Source of the DNA: Chitinispirillaceae bacterium
Lineage (GTDB): Bacteria > Fibrobacterota > Chitinivibrionia > Chitinivibrionales > Chitinispirillaceae
NCBI GenBank assembly: GCA_016932075.1
Contig: JAFGDP010000140.1
Location: 39,302-103,301, forward strand
DNA length: 64,000 nucleotides
Direction: 5' to 3'
Shown: piece by piece, positions 32,690-41,797 of the stretch
Layout: each line of letters starts with the position of its first letter
Numbering within the stretch: position 1 is the first letter of the stretch
Program-made: the position numbers and the translations under genes
Notes under the pieces: model-generated
What the model was told of the DNA's origin: nothing
What the model saw: only the letters and a program-made list of their open reading frames with translations
Database searches by the model: none

Positions 32690-33274
32690 TCAACTCCTCG
32701 CCGTCAGGATCTCATCGACGATTCCGTACTTCTTCGCCTCCTCGGCGGTCATGAAAAAGTTCCGGTCCGTGTCCCGGGCGATCACGGGCAGGTCCTGGCC
32801 CGTGTGCTTCTGGATGATCTCGTTAAGCGTGTTCTTCACGCGCATGATTTCACGCGCATGGATCGCTATGTCGGCGGCCTGGCCTCCCGCCCCGCCGATG
32901 GGCTGGTGGAGCATGATGCGGGAATGGGGAAGCGCATAGCGCTTGCCCTTCGTGCCCGCGGCCAGCAAAATCGCTCCCATGCTCGCGGCCTGGCCGATGC
33001 AGATCGTTGACACGTCCGGCTTTATATATTGAATGGTATCATAGATCGCAAGCCCTGACGAGACAATTCCTCCCGGTGAATTGATATAGATGGTAATGTC
33101 CTTTTCAGAGTCCTCGTATTCAAGAAAGATGAGCTGTGCCATCACCAGGTCTGCCGTGGTGTCGTCGATGTCTGATCCGAGGAAAATGATGCGCTCCTTG
33201 AGAAGCCGGGAATAGATATCGTACGACCGCTCGCCGCGGCCGGTTTGTTCGATTACCATCGGAATAAGAGGCAT
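32690..33274 (-). CDS. clpP: ClpP, ATP-dependent protease proteolytic subunit
   Basis: A 194-residue serine peptidase of family S14. The catalytic triad is complete: Ser in [16 protein letters not shown], His in [10 protein letters not shown] and Asp in [10 protein letters not shown]. The N-terminus ([33 protein letters not shown]) is canonical and includes the short propeptide. It forms the two-ring barrel that degrades substrates delivered by ClpX, whose start lies at its stop. It follows tig by 108 bp. Confidence 0.97.
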   Translation of the reverse strand: MPLIPMVIEQTGRGERSYDIYSRLLKERIIFLGSDIDDTTADLVMAQLIFLEYEDSEKDITIYINSPGGIVSSGLAIYDTIQYIKPDVSTICIGQAASMGAILLAAGTKGKRYALPHSRIMLHQPIGGAGGQAADIAIHAREIMRVKNTLNEIIQKHTGQDLPVIARDTDRNFFMTAEEAKKYGIVDEILTARS

Positions 33275-33382
33275 AGCAGGTCGGCCGGTCCTTTCGGTGA
33301 AATGGTAGGGTACCTGTTACCCATCCAGTCGGTTTTCCGCTGCATGGTACAGGGCACGGGCCCAATCACGGTATGTATAAAT

Positions 33383-34645
33383 CTACTTTTCCGCGCTTGC
33401 CGGAAGCTCGACAAGAAAATCGAGCGTCTTCTGCTCGCGCAGGTCCTCCCGTATGCGCAACGTGGTGCCGTTCTGCCGCAGGGTCTGTTTCAGAGCGTCA
33501 AATGGCTGATTGTACCGCTCCGCCAGCTTCCTGATCTCGGCATCGACCTCCTCCTTCGTTGCCTGGATTTTCTCCTTTGACGCAATATAGTTGATGATCC
33601 GGTGCCGCTTGATGGTACGCAACGCCGTTTCCCGGTAGCGGAGACCGACATCGTCCCGCGACGGCGGCGTCTGGCCCGGAGGCAGCTCTTTTTTCACCTG
33701 TTCCATAACATAGTCGATGAACATCTCGACACGCGACGGCGGCACCTCAAAGGAATTGTTCTTGATAATAGTATCTATCGCCTTGTTGTACGCCTCGTTT
33801 TTCGCCGTTTCCAGTGCTTCGGCTTCGAGATTCTTCCAAATCCGTTCCCGAAGCGCCGCTTCGTCAGCAAAGTCTCCGAGCCGGGTAAGGATCGACGACA
33901 GCTCGGGAAGCACCTTCTCCTGAACCGCACGCACGGTGATGGTGAACGTTCCGCTTTTTCCCGCGACCGAAGCGTCTGCGTAATCCCTGGGGAATGCTAT
34001 TGCGAGGTCGACTGTTTCGCCGGCAGCACGGCCGATGAGCCCCTTGTCAAAATCCTTGATCCGGTGCTCGGCCCCGAGTTCAATCGGATACTCCGGATTT
34101 TTTACATCAGTACGCACTTCGCCGTCAATGACCACCTTGTCGTATTCAAGCCGGACATAGTCACCCTTTCTCGACGGCCGCGCAACATCCTTGAACTCGG
34201 CAAAGCGCTCCACGAGGCCTTGCACGGCCTCCTCCACGTCACTGTCTTTTATTTTTTTTGGCGACACCTTGATCTTGAGCCGATGATACCCTTTCAGTTC
34301 GATGTCGGGATCCACTTCTGCTTCAATGGAAAACGACAGCGGCTGGCCCGGATCGGATTTTACATTGTTCACCACACCCGTGGAAACTGGCATGATGTTT
34401 CTTTCGGTGCATGCCTCCTTGAACGATTTCTTAATCAGGTCTTCGATTGCATCCGCCCGTATCGCTTCACCGAACCGTTGTCTGATAAGTGGAAACGGCA
34501 CTTTCCCCGGCCTGAACCCGGGAAGGGAAAGCTCCTTTTTAAGGGAATGCAGCTTTTCTTCGTATGACTTTTCAACCTCCTCGTGCGGGATCTCGATCTC
34601 AAACAGCCGCTTCCACGATTCAGGCTCGGATACCGTTGCTTTCAC
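33383..34645 (-). CDS. tig: Trigger factor, ribosome-associated chaperone
   Basis: A 420-residue protein with the usual three domains. The N-terminal ribosome-binding domain carries the signature GFRPGKVP (about residues 43-50). The middle FKBP-type prolyl isomerase domain (about 160-245) has KGDYVRLEYDKVVIDGE and a degenerate active site. The long C-terminal helical domain forms the chaperone cradle. It binds nascent chains at the ribosome exit tunnel. It is the first gene of tig-clpP-clpX and lies 61 bp downstream of tRNA-Leu on the same strand, a frequent arrangement. Confidence 0.95.
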   Translation of the reverse strand: MKATVSEPESWKRLFEIEIPHEEVEKSYEEKLHSLKKELSLPGFRPGKVPFPLIRQRFGEAIRADAIEDLIKKSFKEACTERNIMPVSTGVVNNVKSDPGQPLSFSIEAEVDPDIELKGYHRLKIKVSPKKIKDSDVEEAVQGLVERFAEFKDVARPSRKGDYVRLEYDKVVIDGEVRTDVKNPEYPIELGAEHRIKDFDKGLIGRAAGETVDLAIAFPRDYADASVAGKSGTFTITVRAVQEKVLPELSSILTRLGDFADEAALRERIWKNLEAEALETAKNEAYNKAIDTIIKNNSFEVPPSRVEMFIDYVMEQVKKELPPGQTPPSRDDVGLRYRETALRTIKRHRIINYIASKEKIQATKEEVDAEIRKLAERYNQPFDALKQTLRQNGTTLRIREDLREQKTLDFLVELPASAEK

Positions 34646-34706
34646 CCCGGAAAATCCTCTCTACGTTGTTGGAACACACTTCTCCCACGGCCCAGATGGT
34701 CTTCTG

Positions 34707-34788
34707 TGCGAGGAGGGGGACTCGAACCCCCACAGGTCTCCCTACCAGATCCTAAATCTGGCGCGTCTGCCAACTCCGCCATCCTCGC
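34707..34788 (-). tRNA. tRNA-Leu (anticodon UAG)
   Basis: An 82-nt class II tRNA. The acceptor stem GCGAGGA pairs with TCCTCGC, the discriminator is A, the D-loop contains GTTGGCAGACGC, the anticodon stem CCAGA/TCTGG closes the loop TTTAGGA (anticodon TAG), the variable arm is about 12 nt, and the T arm GGGGG/CCCCC closes TTCGAGT. It reads CUN leucine codons. CCA is not encoded, so a nucleotidyltransferase must add it. Confidence 0.95.
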
Positions 34789-34963
34789 AAAAACAGCCCT
34801 GATGCAGCCGATCAATAATAGCCGTTTAGAAAATAAGTGATTCGGGAAGGGATTTCAATACCGCCTCCTCTATGAAAAGCATGCAAAGGGACTGCTTTTC
34901 TGTATCCGGTTGCATTTATGCCTTTTGCTCTCAAGGTCATGCATTGTATTTTCAGACAGTATC

Positions 34964-36004
34964 ATGCTTCATCCGATCGCCAAAAAAACAATCCTCCATA
35001 CCCTGCTCACGCTGAAATTCCTTCTTATCACGATCAAATGGCTGTTTATTGCCTATGCGGTCGCCTTTTCGATCGTTCTGACCGTCTCGCTGTATCTGGG
35101 ATACCAGTATGTCATGGTACCGGTGCGGCAGGTGCAGAAGCTCCAGAACAATAATCCCAAAGAGTCACTGTACATGGCGCGCTGCCGCGCCATACTGACA
35201 AAAGGCGATACCTTGCGCCATTTTTTTGTGCCACTCGATTCGATCTCGGAAAACCTTCAGAATGCCGTGCTTGCGGCAGAAGACGACGGGTTTTTCACTC
35301 ATCCGGGATTTGATATCGGCGCCATCCTTGCCGCAATAGAATACAACCGGGTCAATGAGGAGCTGAAGCGCGGGGCAAGCACCCTGACGCAGCAGCTGGC
35401 GAAAAATCTCTTCCTCTCGTCTGAAAAAAGCTTTGAGCGCAAACTCAAAGAGCTTCTCTATACCATCCTCATGGAAAAATACCTTGGCAAGAAACGGATC
35501 CTTGAACTCTACCTCAATTATGCGCAATGGGGCAAAACCCTGTTCGGGTGCGAAGCTGCCTCACAGTACTATTACAGGAAGCCATGCAAAAGCCTGACAC
35601 GAAGGGAGGCGGCCCGGCTTGCAGCAGTGCTTGCCATGCCCAACAAGGTCTCTCCGCTCAACGAGGCATCGACCTACATCCCGAAACGGATTGCGGTGAT
35701 AGCCTACAACCTTCTTCTCCACCATAAAATTGACGACTCCGGATATATAGAACTGACCGGAAATCCGCCACCACAGAGAGATTCGGCTGATTCCGTTCGC
35801 CTGAACACACCAGGTACGGCCAAGGATTCCTTACAAAAGACCGCTGTTCCAGATTCTGCTGCTGTAAAAGCGAAAAAAGCGGAAGCCACAAAGAAACCTG
35901 CTTTAAAAGACACCACGACCTCAAAATCTGATAGACCCGCAATCAAGTCAAACGATGTTACCGCGCCGCAGAAAAAAAGCACCCCCATAGCGGCTCCTGA
36001 TTGA
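34964..36004 (+). CDS. mtgA: Monofunctional peptidoglycan transglycosylase (GT51, MtgA-like)
   Basis: About 346 residues from the ATG at 34964; the Shine-Dalgarno is poor and a TTG 54 bp upstream is possible. One membrane helix (about residues 24-48) precedes a single GT51 domain: catalytic Glu in LAAEDDGFFTHPGFD, RGASTLTQQLAKNLFL, then KLKELLYTILMEKYLGKKRILELYLNYAQWG with the second key Glu. There is no transpeptidase domain. It polymerises lipid II into glycan strands at the inner membrane. A Pro/Lys/Thr/Ala-rich tail of about 100 residues after the catalytic domain is unusual for MtgA and probably periplasmic and disordered. It converges on the envC-like gene, with stops 3 bp apart. Confidence 0.9.
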   Translation: MLHPIAKKTILHTLLTLKFLLITIKWLFIAYAVAFSIVLTVSLYLGYQYVMVPVRQVQKLQNNNPKESLYMARCRAILTKGDTLRHFFVPLDSISENLQNAVLAAEDDGFFTHPGFDIGAILAAIEYNRVNEELKRGASTLTQQLAKNLFLSSEKSFERKLKELLYTILMEKYLGKKRILELYLNYAQWGKTLFGCEAASQYYYRKPCKSLTRREAARLAAVLAMPNKVSPLNEASTYIPKRIAVIAYNLLLHHKIDDSGYIELTGNPPPQRDSADSVRLNTPGTAKDSLQKTAVPDSAAVKAKKAEATKKPALKDTTTSKSDRPAIKSNDVTAPQKKSTPIAAPD

Positions 36005-36006
36005 CG

Positions 36007-37200
36007 TCACCTTTGTACCAGCCATTTCTGCGGATTCAGAGACCCGGTTCCCTTCCTGATCTCAAAATGCATCAGCCCGTCCGCCCCGCAGCGGCCAACA
36101 ATGGTGCCTTCAGTGATAGTACTGTTTGACGCCACCGAAAGGGACTCAAGCCTCGCATAGATGGTCAGGTATCCGTGGCCGTGATCAACGATCACGATTC
36201 TGCCCAATCCGCGCATGGACCCGGTATAGATCACGGTGCCGCTTGCAACAGCATGTATCGCCGCACGAGACCGTCCCTTGATATCGATACCGTTGTTCAT
36301 GGTAACGGTCCGGTACAGAGGATGCACGATTTTGCCGAATCTCGCCGTGATCGTTCCTTGAAACGGCCAAGACAGGCGTCCCTTTTGCCGCGCAAAAGCA
36401 GAGGAACCGATATACACCGGTTCCCCCTTCACGCCCTTCTTTTTTGCCTGAAGCGCGCGGATAATGTCGTTGAGCTCACGCTGCACAGCTTCGAGGTCGG
36501 CAATCATGGCCTGGTTGGCCCTTTTTTCATTGCGGACCTTCCTGAGCAGTTTCTTTCGCGATGCCTCCTCCTTCACGAGCATCCGCTGTTCCCGTTTCTC
36601 GGCACGCAGCATTGTCGCCAGCCGCGCGCGCTCTTCTTCGAAGACTTGTTTCTTTTCGTCAATCATTCGCCTGTCATGGTCGATTTTCGAAACGAGGTCC
36701 CGGTCATACCGGTGTACGCCCTCAAGATACCTGATCCGGTTGACGACATCGAGCGGACTCCGTGCCATGAAAAAAGCCATGAGTGGTGACGGCGTACCGG
36801 TCATATAGGCGGCGCGCAGGCGGCGTTTCATGATCGCCTGCCGGTCCGAAAGCTGCACCATGGCCGTATCAAGCGAATCGGTAAGCCGGGCAATCGTTGT
36901 TTCCGCGGTATCGATACGCCGCCCGAGCAGCCGGAGGTAGCCCCGTGATGCATTGATGTTTTTTTCCAGATTTTCAAGGCGGGCGAGATAGTTGCCCTCT
37001 TTTTTGAAAAGCCGCTGCAGCGTCTTTCTTCTTTGGTCAATCTCTTTTTTTATCAACGCGAGCTTGTCTGCCTTTTTTTGTATTTCATGATCATAGCCCC
37101 CACCCTCGTCGGCAGTGACGGATAACGGTGTCACGAGGGTCAGCGCAACCAGTATTACCGCGCCATGAATTTTCGCACCGCGAAAAAACTTCCGATCCAA
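36007..37200 (-). CDS. EnvC-like murein hydrolase activator (coiled coil plus degenerate LytM/M23)
   Basis: About 397 residues if the TTG at 37200 is used: it has AGGAG 10 nt upstream and gives a good signal peptide (LDRKFFRGAKIHGAVILVALTLVTPLSVTA). A GTG at 37254 opens a longer frame. Residues about 30-260 are coiled coil, interrupted by the TGTPSPLMAFFMARSPLDVVNRIRYLEG hairpin typical of EnvC. The C-terminal M23 fold lacks zinc ligands: NNGID replaces HxGxD and YAR replaces YAH. This is the state of EnvC, which activates amidases rather than cutting itself. It overlaps ftsX by 46 bp, fitting recruitment by FtsEX at the division site. Confidence 0.86.
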   Translation of the reverse strand: MDRKFFRGAKIHGAVILVALTLVTPLSVTADEGGGYDHEIQKKADKLALIKKEIDQRRKTLQRLFKKEGNYLARLENLEKNINASRGYLRLLGRRIDTAETTIARLTDSLDTAMVQLSDRQAIMKRRLRAAYMTGTPSPLMAFFMARSPLDVVNRIRYLEGVHRYDRDLVSKIDHDRRMIDEKKQVFEEERARLATMLRAEKREQRMLVKEEASRKKLLRKVRNEKRANQAMIADLEAVQRELNDIIRALQAKKKGVKGEPVYIGSSAFARQKGRLSWPFQGTITARFGKIVHPLYRTVTMNNGIDIKGRSRAAIHAVASGTVIYTGSMRGLGRIVIVDHGHGYLTIYARLESLSVASNSTITEGTIVGRCGADGLMHFEIRKGTGSLNPQKWLVQR

Positions 37201-38030
37201 CCGAACAGCACTCCTAGCAAGGGGAAAAGGAGCGGCAACAGGGAAGGCCCCCACACGAACTGCATCTGCCGGAGGGTAGGCTCAACCATGAAGACCGTCT
37301 TGATTCCGTAAAACAGCGCAACGCCGATCACACCGCCGATGAGGCCCTGCAGCATGCCTTCAATGATGAACGGCATGGATATGAAAAAAGGGGTGGCGCC
37401 GACCAGCGCCATGGTGCGGACGAGGTCGCTGCGGGCATATATCGTCAGCTTGATAGTATTCGAAATGGTGATATGCAGCGTTGTCACCATGGCAACGGCA
37501 AGGGCAATAACCGCGTACACGAACCAACGCTGTACCCGCTCGAGAAAATCGATCCATTCGCGCGCATACCGTACCCCCTCAACACCCGGCAGGGCCGCGA
37601 GGCGTTCCTTGAGACGAGCCGCGGCGTTGCTTGACTGATGCGCTTTGGCGAGGGTGATCTCGAGCGACGCCGGAAGGGGGTTTTCATCAACCGCATCAAG
37701 CATATCGCTCCCGTAAAGGGCAACGAATCGCCGGCGCGCCGCTTCCTTGTCGACATAGCGTATTGTCCTGACTTCCGGCAGCGAGCGGAGCGTTGCGGCA
37801 AGTTCATCGACCGTTCCGGGGTCGGATGCGGCCGTCTCCGTGCAATAAACGACAAAATCGGCCCGTTCGATCGCACCGCGCAGGTGGGTCCATACGTTGA
37901 TCATGACAACCGTTACCACACAGGCGATAAGCAGCACGACCGCGATCGTGATGATCGAAACGACAGTCATGAGTTTGGCCTGAAACAGGCCGCGGCCGCC
38001 CTCGCTGATCAGATACCTGAGGCCTGCCAT
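37155..38030 (-). CDS. ftsX: Cell-division ABC-type permease FtsX
   Basis: About 291 residues from the ATG at 38030 (MAGLRYLISEGGRGLFQAK), chosen because the longer frame overlaps the preceding gene. A short cytoplasmic N-terminus and helix 1 are followed by a large extracytoplasmic domain of about 130 residues (containing the LPEVRTIRYVDKEAA and ITLAKAH text typical of FtsX), then three helices in the FtsX_C/MacB arrangement. FtsX couples FtsE ATP hydrolysis to EnvC-type activators. The EnvC-like gene overlaps its end. ftsE, usually directly upstream, is absent from the window. Confidence 0.88.
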   Translation of the reverse strand: MAGLRYLISEGGRGLFQAKLMTVVSIITIAVVLLIACVVTVVMINVWTHLRGAIERADFVVYCTETAASDPGTVDELAATLRSLPEVRTIRYVDKEAARRRFVALYGSDMLDAVDENPLPASLEITLAKAHQSSNAAARLKERLAALPGVEGVRYAREWIDFLERVQRWFVYAVIALAVAMVTTLHITISNTIKLTIYARSDLVRTMALVGATPFFISMPFIIEGMLQGLIGGVIGVALFYGIKTVFMVEPTLRQMQFVWGPSLLPLLFPLLGVLFGWIGSFFAVRKFMAR

Positions 38031-38040
38031 TGCCGATCGC

Positions 38041-39837
38041 TCACTGGACCCGGACAAATCCGTTAGGCGTGATTTTAAGAATGACCGCTTCGGTATTAAC
38101 ACGCCGCTCCGGATCAAAGGAGATGACTCCCGATGTCCCTTGGTATTTCTGGGTTTTTAACAGGGTTTCCGCGATGCGTGAAGCCTTGGAGGAGCCGCTG
38201 CCTTCGAGCGCCATGGCTGCAAGGCTCCCTGCGTCGTATCCCATAGCTGCAATCCGGTCCGGCTCTTCCCGGTACGCGGAGATAAACTCCTTCCTGAAGG
38301 CAGGCCATTTCTTCCACGACGTATCGGGTTCGAACGACGTGGAAATAATGGCATTATGGACATAATGCTTGCCCACGGTGAGCGTTTTTTGTGTATACCA
38401 TCCGCTAGTGCCGATGAGCTGGGACCTGATCCGGTTGAAAGCCACCTGGGGCGCCAGCATGACGACATCATCGGACTCCCCGGGCATGAAAAGAGCCCCG
38501 ATCGAGACGGTGGAGTCATACCAGGCTATACTGTCGCGATACGAGAGTTTTGTTTTCGGCTTCCTGTTGTTCAGGCCCCGTATCGTATTGAGCCTTCGGA
38601 GAATGAGTTTTTTCCGCAAACCGGAAAAGTGTGCGGTAAAGTCGTTGGCGCCTTCCTCGTAATACTGCTCGTCGAAAATGGTGCCGCCATCCTTTTCCAC
38701 CTCCTCACGGAACAGCTCTGCCATGGCCATGCCGTAAGTTGATTGCTGTGCCAGGATTGCGAATTCTTTGATATTCAGATTGTCCAGAGCATAACGCGCC
38801 GCCTTCCGTGAAAGCACGCCAAGCGTAATATTCATCTGGAACACGGTGGGAGCGAGCGCCGCGATACCCTCGTCGGTTGCGGTCGGGGTGAGCACGACCA
38901 CCTCTTCGCGGCGGGCCATGGCGGCCGCGACGGTGGCGGTCGGGGACAGCAGGGGACCGATGATAAACGAGACTCGGTCATTGTCCAGAAGATGCGCGGT
39001 CTTGAGCGCAGCATCGATGAGCCGCCCCTTGGTATCGTAGGCGATCAGGGCAAGCTGTTGCTGGTTTTTCTTATTATACGTGTCAATGGCGAGCTGCACG
39101 CCCTGTGATACCCGCCTGCCGACCTCGCCATCCTCTCCGGAAAGAGGTGCGAGGAGTCCGATCTTTGTTCCTTTCTGCGCCGCGTCCCGTTCTGTTGGTT
39201 CGTCAACCTCCGCCGCAACCTGGAACCGGGTGCCGGGAAATTTATTCCTGAAATGCCTGACCTGCCGTTTCAGGGGACCGGTCTTCCCGGCGGCAATCAG
39301 TTTTTCTATATGGTAATAACAGGCGATCTCCTTGACACGGGGATGGTTGTGCCGGTCACGGCAGGCATCGTTCAGGTCGTCCTCCGAAAGAACATGCCGG
39401 CACATTGCCTCGCACGCCTGAATGATGAGCGTATCGAGATCTTCCGACACGCCATTTTCGAGTGCCTTTGAAAATGAATTGAATGCGTCGCCATGCTTGT
39501 CCCGTTTCGCCAGCGCATATCCGTTCAGGTAATAGACCCTCGGCATATACGCGGAGGAGCGGTATTTCCGCCGATACAAACCGTACAGCCGGTTTACCGA
39601 CTCATAATCCGCGGTGCGCAGAAACGCTTCCATGATGAGCGGCACCAGGTATTCGGCGCCGGGATCTTTGCCATTCTTTTTGAGGAACGACCGGATCGCT
39701 TTGATGGTTGACGCGTAATCCCCTGCCGTGTAGGACGCGATCGCCTTTTGAAAAACATCCCGTGCCGTTTCCTCATTCTGGGGATACGCCCCTGCCATCA
39801 CGCCGGCCAGCAAGACCGCGACCACGAAACGGATCAT
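38041..39837 (-). CDS. Penicillin-binding-protein activator (LpoA-like): TPR plus periplasmic-binding fold
   Basis: A 598-residue exported protein with a signal peptide (MIRFVVAVLLAGVMAGAYPQ). Residues about 25-200 are TPR-like helices (AIASYTAGDYASTIKAIRSFL, YYLNGYALAKRDKHGDAFNSFSKAL). From about 220 a type I periplasmic-binding domain starts IGLLAPLSGEDGEVGRRVSQGVQLAID and includes FIIGPLLSPTATVAA, the Leu/Ile/Val-binding pattern. The same two-part plan is found in LpoA, an outer-membrane activator of PBP1A; LpoA is a lipoprotein and no lipobox is clear here. It ends 11 bp before ftsX, so it is probably in the same operon with ftsX and the EnvC-like gene. Confidence 0.78.
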   Translation of the reverse strand: MIRFVVAVLLAGVMAGAYPQNEETARDVFQKAIASYTAGDYASTIKAIRSFLKKNGKDPGAEYLVPLIMEAFLRTADYESVNRLYGLYRRKYRSSAYMPRVYYLNGYALAKRDKHGDAFNSFSKALENGVSEDLDTLIIQACEAMCRHVLSEDDLNDACRDRHNHPRVKEIACYYHIEKLIAAGKTGPLKRQVRHFRNKFPGTRFQVAAEVDEPTERDAAQKGTKIGLLAPLSGEDGEVGRRVSQGVQLAIDTYNKKNQQQLALIAYDTKGRLIDAALKTAHLLDNDRVSFIIGPLLSPTATVAAAMARREEVVVLTPTATDEGIAALAPTVFQMNITLGVLSRKAARYALDNLNIKEFAILAQQSTYGMAMAELFREEVEKDGGTIFDEQYYEEGANDFTAHFSGLRKKLILRRLNTIRGLNNRKPKTKLSYRDSIAWYDSTVSIGALFMPGESDDVVMLAPQVAFNRIRSQLIGTSGWYTQKTLTVGKHYVHNAIISTSFEPDTSWKKWPAFRKEFISAYREEPDRIAAMGYDAGSLAAMALEGSGSSKASRIAETLLKTQKYQGTSGVISFDPERRVNTEAVILKITPNGFVRVQ

Positions 39838-39842
39838 GTCAG

Positions 39843-40322
39843 CTACTCCAGATGAAAGGTGCCAAATTCAAGCGTATCGAGCGAAGCAACACGGCTGCGC
39901 AGCTTTTCTCCATCATCAACGCGGCCGTTTCCGGTACTCCGCCGCATGATCTCCTCCTGCACGTACATCGGGCTTTTGCAGCGAAGTGCGAGCGCGATCG
40001 CATCACACGGTCTGCAGATAATAAAGCGCGTTTTCTCTCTCGAGACGATTTCTAGTCGTGCCTCAAGGCTCTCGCTTGCGCTGTGCTGGAACACCACCCG
40101 TGCCAACGATGCGTCGAATTGTTCCAAGATACTCTTTGCCACGTCGATGGTAAGAGGTTTTTCCGCCTTGACTTTGAGCGTTTCGAGCGCTATGGCGCCC
40201 GCTTCGAGCGGACCCAAGGGAACAGGCAGGATACGAGCGCCGGAGCATTCCCGCAGGAACGCAAGCGGCGTGTTTTTTTCAGGATCGACCGCGAATGCGG
40301 CGAATTCCACTTTTACGAGCAT
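39843..40322 (-). CDS. DUF151 / bifunctional-nuclease-domain protein
   Basis: About 159 residues from the ATG at 40322 (MLVKVEFAAFAVDPEKNTPLAFLRE); the longer frame adds a non-family leader. The BFN domain (PF02577) is clear: SGARILPVPLGPLEAGAIALETL corresponds to the R-x-LPI-x-I-G-x2-EA core, and the C-terminal half has FIICRPCDAIALALRCKSPMYV, matching R-x-SDAIALA-x-R. Related proteins are reported as nucleases in plants and bacteria, but the bacterial role is uncertain. The stop-to-start distance to the LpoA-like gene is 5 bp, so they share a transcript. Cytoplasmic. Confidence 0.85.
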   Translation of the reverse strand: MLVKVEFAAFAVDPEKNTPLAFLRECSGARILPVPLGPLEAGAIALETLKVKAEKPLTIDVAKSILEQFDASLARVVFQHSASESLEARLEIVSREKTRFIICRPCDAIALALRCKSPMYVQEEIMRRSTGNGRVDDGEKLRSRVASLDTLEFGTFHLE

Positions 40323-40548
40323 AGAAGTTTCATTCCCGGAACCATGACCGAATAAAAATAGTATGTGCAGATCAAAAAGAGAGCGCCCGCGCATAATAGC
40401 AGCGATACAACACGCGTCCCCTCACCGCGTCCTGTCCTCTCGCAGAAAACACGCGATTCTCTCGTCGGGTTCCTGCCGGAATACCTTAGAAAAAAAAGTA
40501 GCTGACCGCACGAGACGTACAAGTGTTGGTGCGGTCGCAGAAACGAGG

Positions 40549-40803
40549 TTATTTCCCTTTTTTTAACGGTTTGCGCACAACCTTGCCCGTGGCCGTTTTG
40601 GATTTCTCGGCAGGAGATGCAGACGGTGCCGCCATGGCCGGCGCAGCAGAAGCTTTTTTCTCACTCTTTTTTTCCGCCGCAATTTCGGCGGCAATCTCTT
40701 TTTCCGCCTGGACCCAGTCTTCCATATGGTATCCATGCGCCCCGTTTCTCTTGAGAAAAAGCTGGTAGGCGCGACGTTCGATCCTCTCCTTGATTGATTC
40801 CAT
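40549..40803 (-). CDS. DUF2934-domain small protein
   Basis: An 84-residue protein. The first 45 residues (IKERIERRAYQLFLKRNGAHGYHMEDWVQAEKEI) form a DUF2934 unit, known from the conserved RAYELW...DWLQAE pattern. A charged Ala/Lys/Pro-rich tail (about residues 46-84) ends KKGK and resembles histone-like tails. AAAGGAGG lies 5 nt before the ATG. No function is established for the family; the basic tail suggests nucleic-acid contact. It stands between the DUF151 and trkA genes with gaps of 226 and 160 bp, in which I see no further gene. Confidence 0.85.
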   Translation of the reverse strand: MESIKERIERRAYQLFLKRNGAHGYHMEDWVQAEKEIAAEIAAEKKSEKKASAAPAMAAPSASPAEKSKTATGKVVRKPLKKGK

Positions 40804-40963
40804 TGTTTCCTCCTTTTAGTGGGCTGATGAAGACGGTGGCAGTATCCTGTAATCGTTTGCCTGACAGAATAACCCTCAATCAACGATGCGAAGGTGAAGT
40901 ATACATTATTGAATGGCAAGAGAGCAAATGGGTAAAAACGGATGCAAAAGCGTTTTCTTCCTT

Positions 40964-41653
40964 TCAGAAGCTGTTCATGACCTTGTCGAGATTTTCAGTC
41001 TCCCCTATGACCACTAGGATATCGTTCGGTTCTAGAATGGTGTCCGCGCCGGGAATGTTGCTAATAACCCGTTCCACTGTTTCCACACCGCTTTTCCCTT
41101 CGATCTCGACCATGCGATGGATCGCTACCACGTTGACGCCGAACCGGGCACGCAAATTGAGCCCGCCCAAGGTTTTGCCGGCAAGTCCTTCAGAAACGTT
41201 GATTTTGACGGCTGCGGTGGTCTCGCTTATATAGCTAATATCGAGCAGGCTTTTATGAATCAGGCTGTAGGAGAGTTTCTCCGCGGCCTCAACTCCGGGG
41301 GTGATGATCTGGTCAATCCCCACGGCCTTGAGAATCTTGATATGGAGCGGATCAGAGGCCCGGGAAATTACCTTCTTTATCCCCTTATGCTTGAGCAGGA
41401 CCGAGGTCATGAGATTCGCCTCGAAATTTTCTCCGATGCACACGATCGCCACGTCCACGTCCTTGAGTCCAAGCGAATCAAGCGCGTCTTCATCGGTGCT
41501 GTCCAGACAGACCGCGTAGGTGACCGTCTCGCTGATCTCGTCGATGTACTCCATGTTTTTATCGATGACAATCACTTCGACGCCTTTCTGGATCAGGTTT
41601 TCGGCAAGCGCCCTGCCGAAAACGCCCAGCCCGACAATCAAGAATTTATCCAT
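40964..41653 (-). CDS. trkA: Potassium-channel gating subunit TrkA/KtrA (RCK)
   Basis: A 229-residue regulator. The N-terminal RCK_N Rossmann domain has GLGVFGRALAENL and the nucleotide-binding acid in VIVIDKN. The RCK_C domain (about 140-225) ends in ILEPNDILVVIGETENLDKV. Having one RCK pair instead of two makes it KtrA-like. It forms an octameric ring on the cytoplasmic side of the TrkH/KtrB channel and gates K+ uptake in response to ATP/ADP or NAD(H). GGGAGG lies 7 nt before the ATG. It follows trkH across a 144-bp gap filled with hairpin-forming repeats. Confidence 0.93.
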   Translation of the reverse strand: MDKFLIVGLGVFGRALAENLIQKGVEVIVIDKNMEYIDEISETVTYAVCLDSTDEDALDSLGLKDVDVAIVCIGENFEANLMTSVLLKHKGIKKVISRASDPLHIKILKAVGIDQIITPGVEAAEKLSYSLIHKSLLDISYISETTAAVKINVSEGLAGKTLGGLNLRARFGVNVVAIHRMVEIEGKSGVETVERVISNIPGADTILEPNDILVVIGETENLDKVMNSF

Positions 41654-41674
41654 CCGTGTTCCTCCCTTTCAATT

Positions 41675-41790
41675 GCCTGCCTGCCAAGCCGGCCTTGGCG
41701 CAGGCAGGCGGATTCGGGTTTGCGGATTGCGGAATCATAAAAATGACATTGGATTTCATATCAATCCGAAATCCGCATTCCGCAATCTGC
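41675..41790. repeat. Hairpin-forming intergenic repeats between trkH and trkA
   Basis: The left part (41675-41709) is an imperfect palindrome starting GCCTGCCTGC and ending GCAGGCAGGC. The right part pairs GCGGATTGCGGAAT (41722-41735) with ATTCCGCAATCTGC (41777-41790), one mismatch. The GATTGCGGA unit recurs at 52033 and 59115, so this belongs to a dispersed family. Confidence 0.7.
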
Positions 41791-41797
41791 ATTTCAT

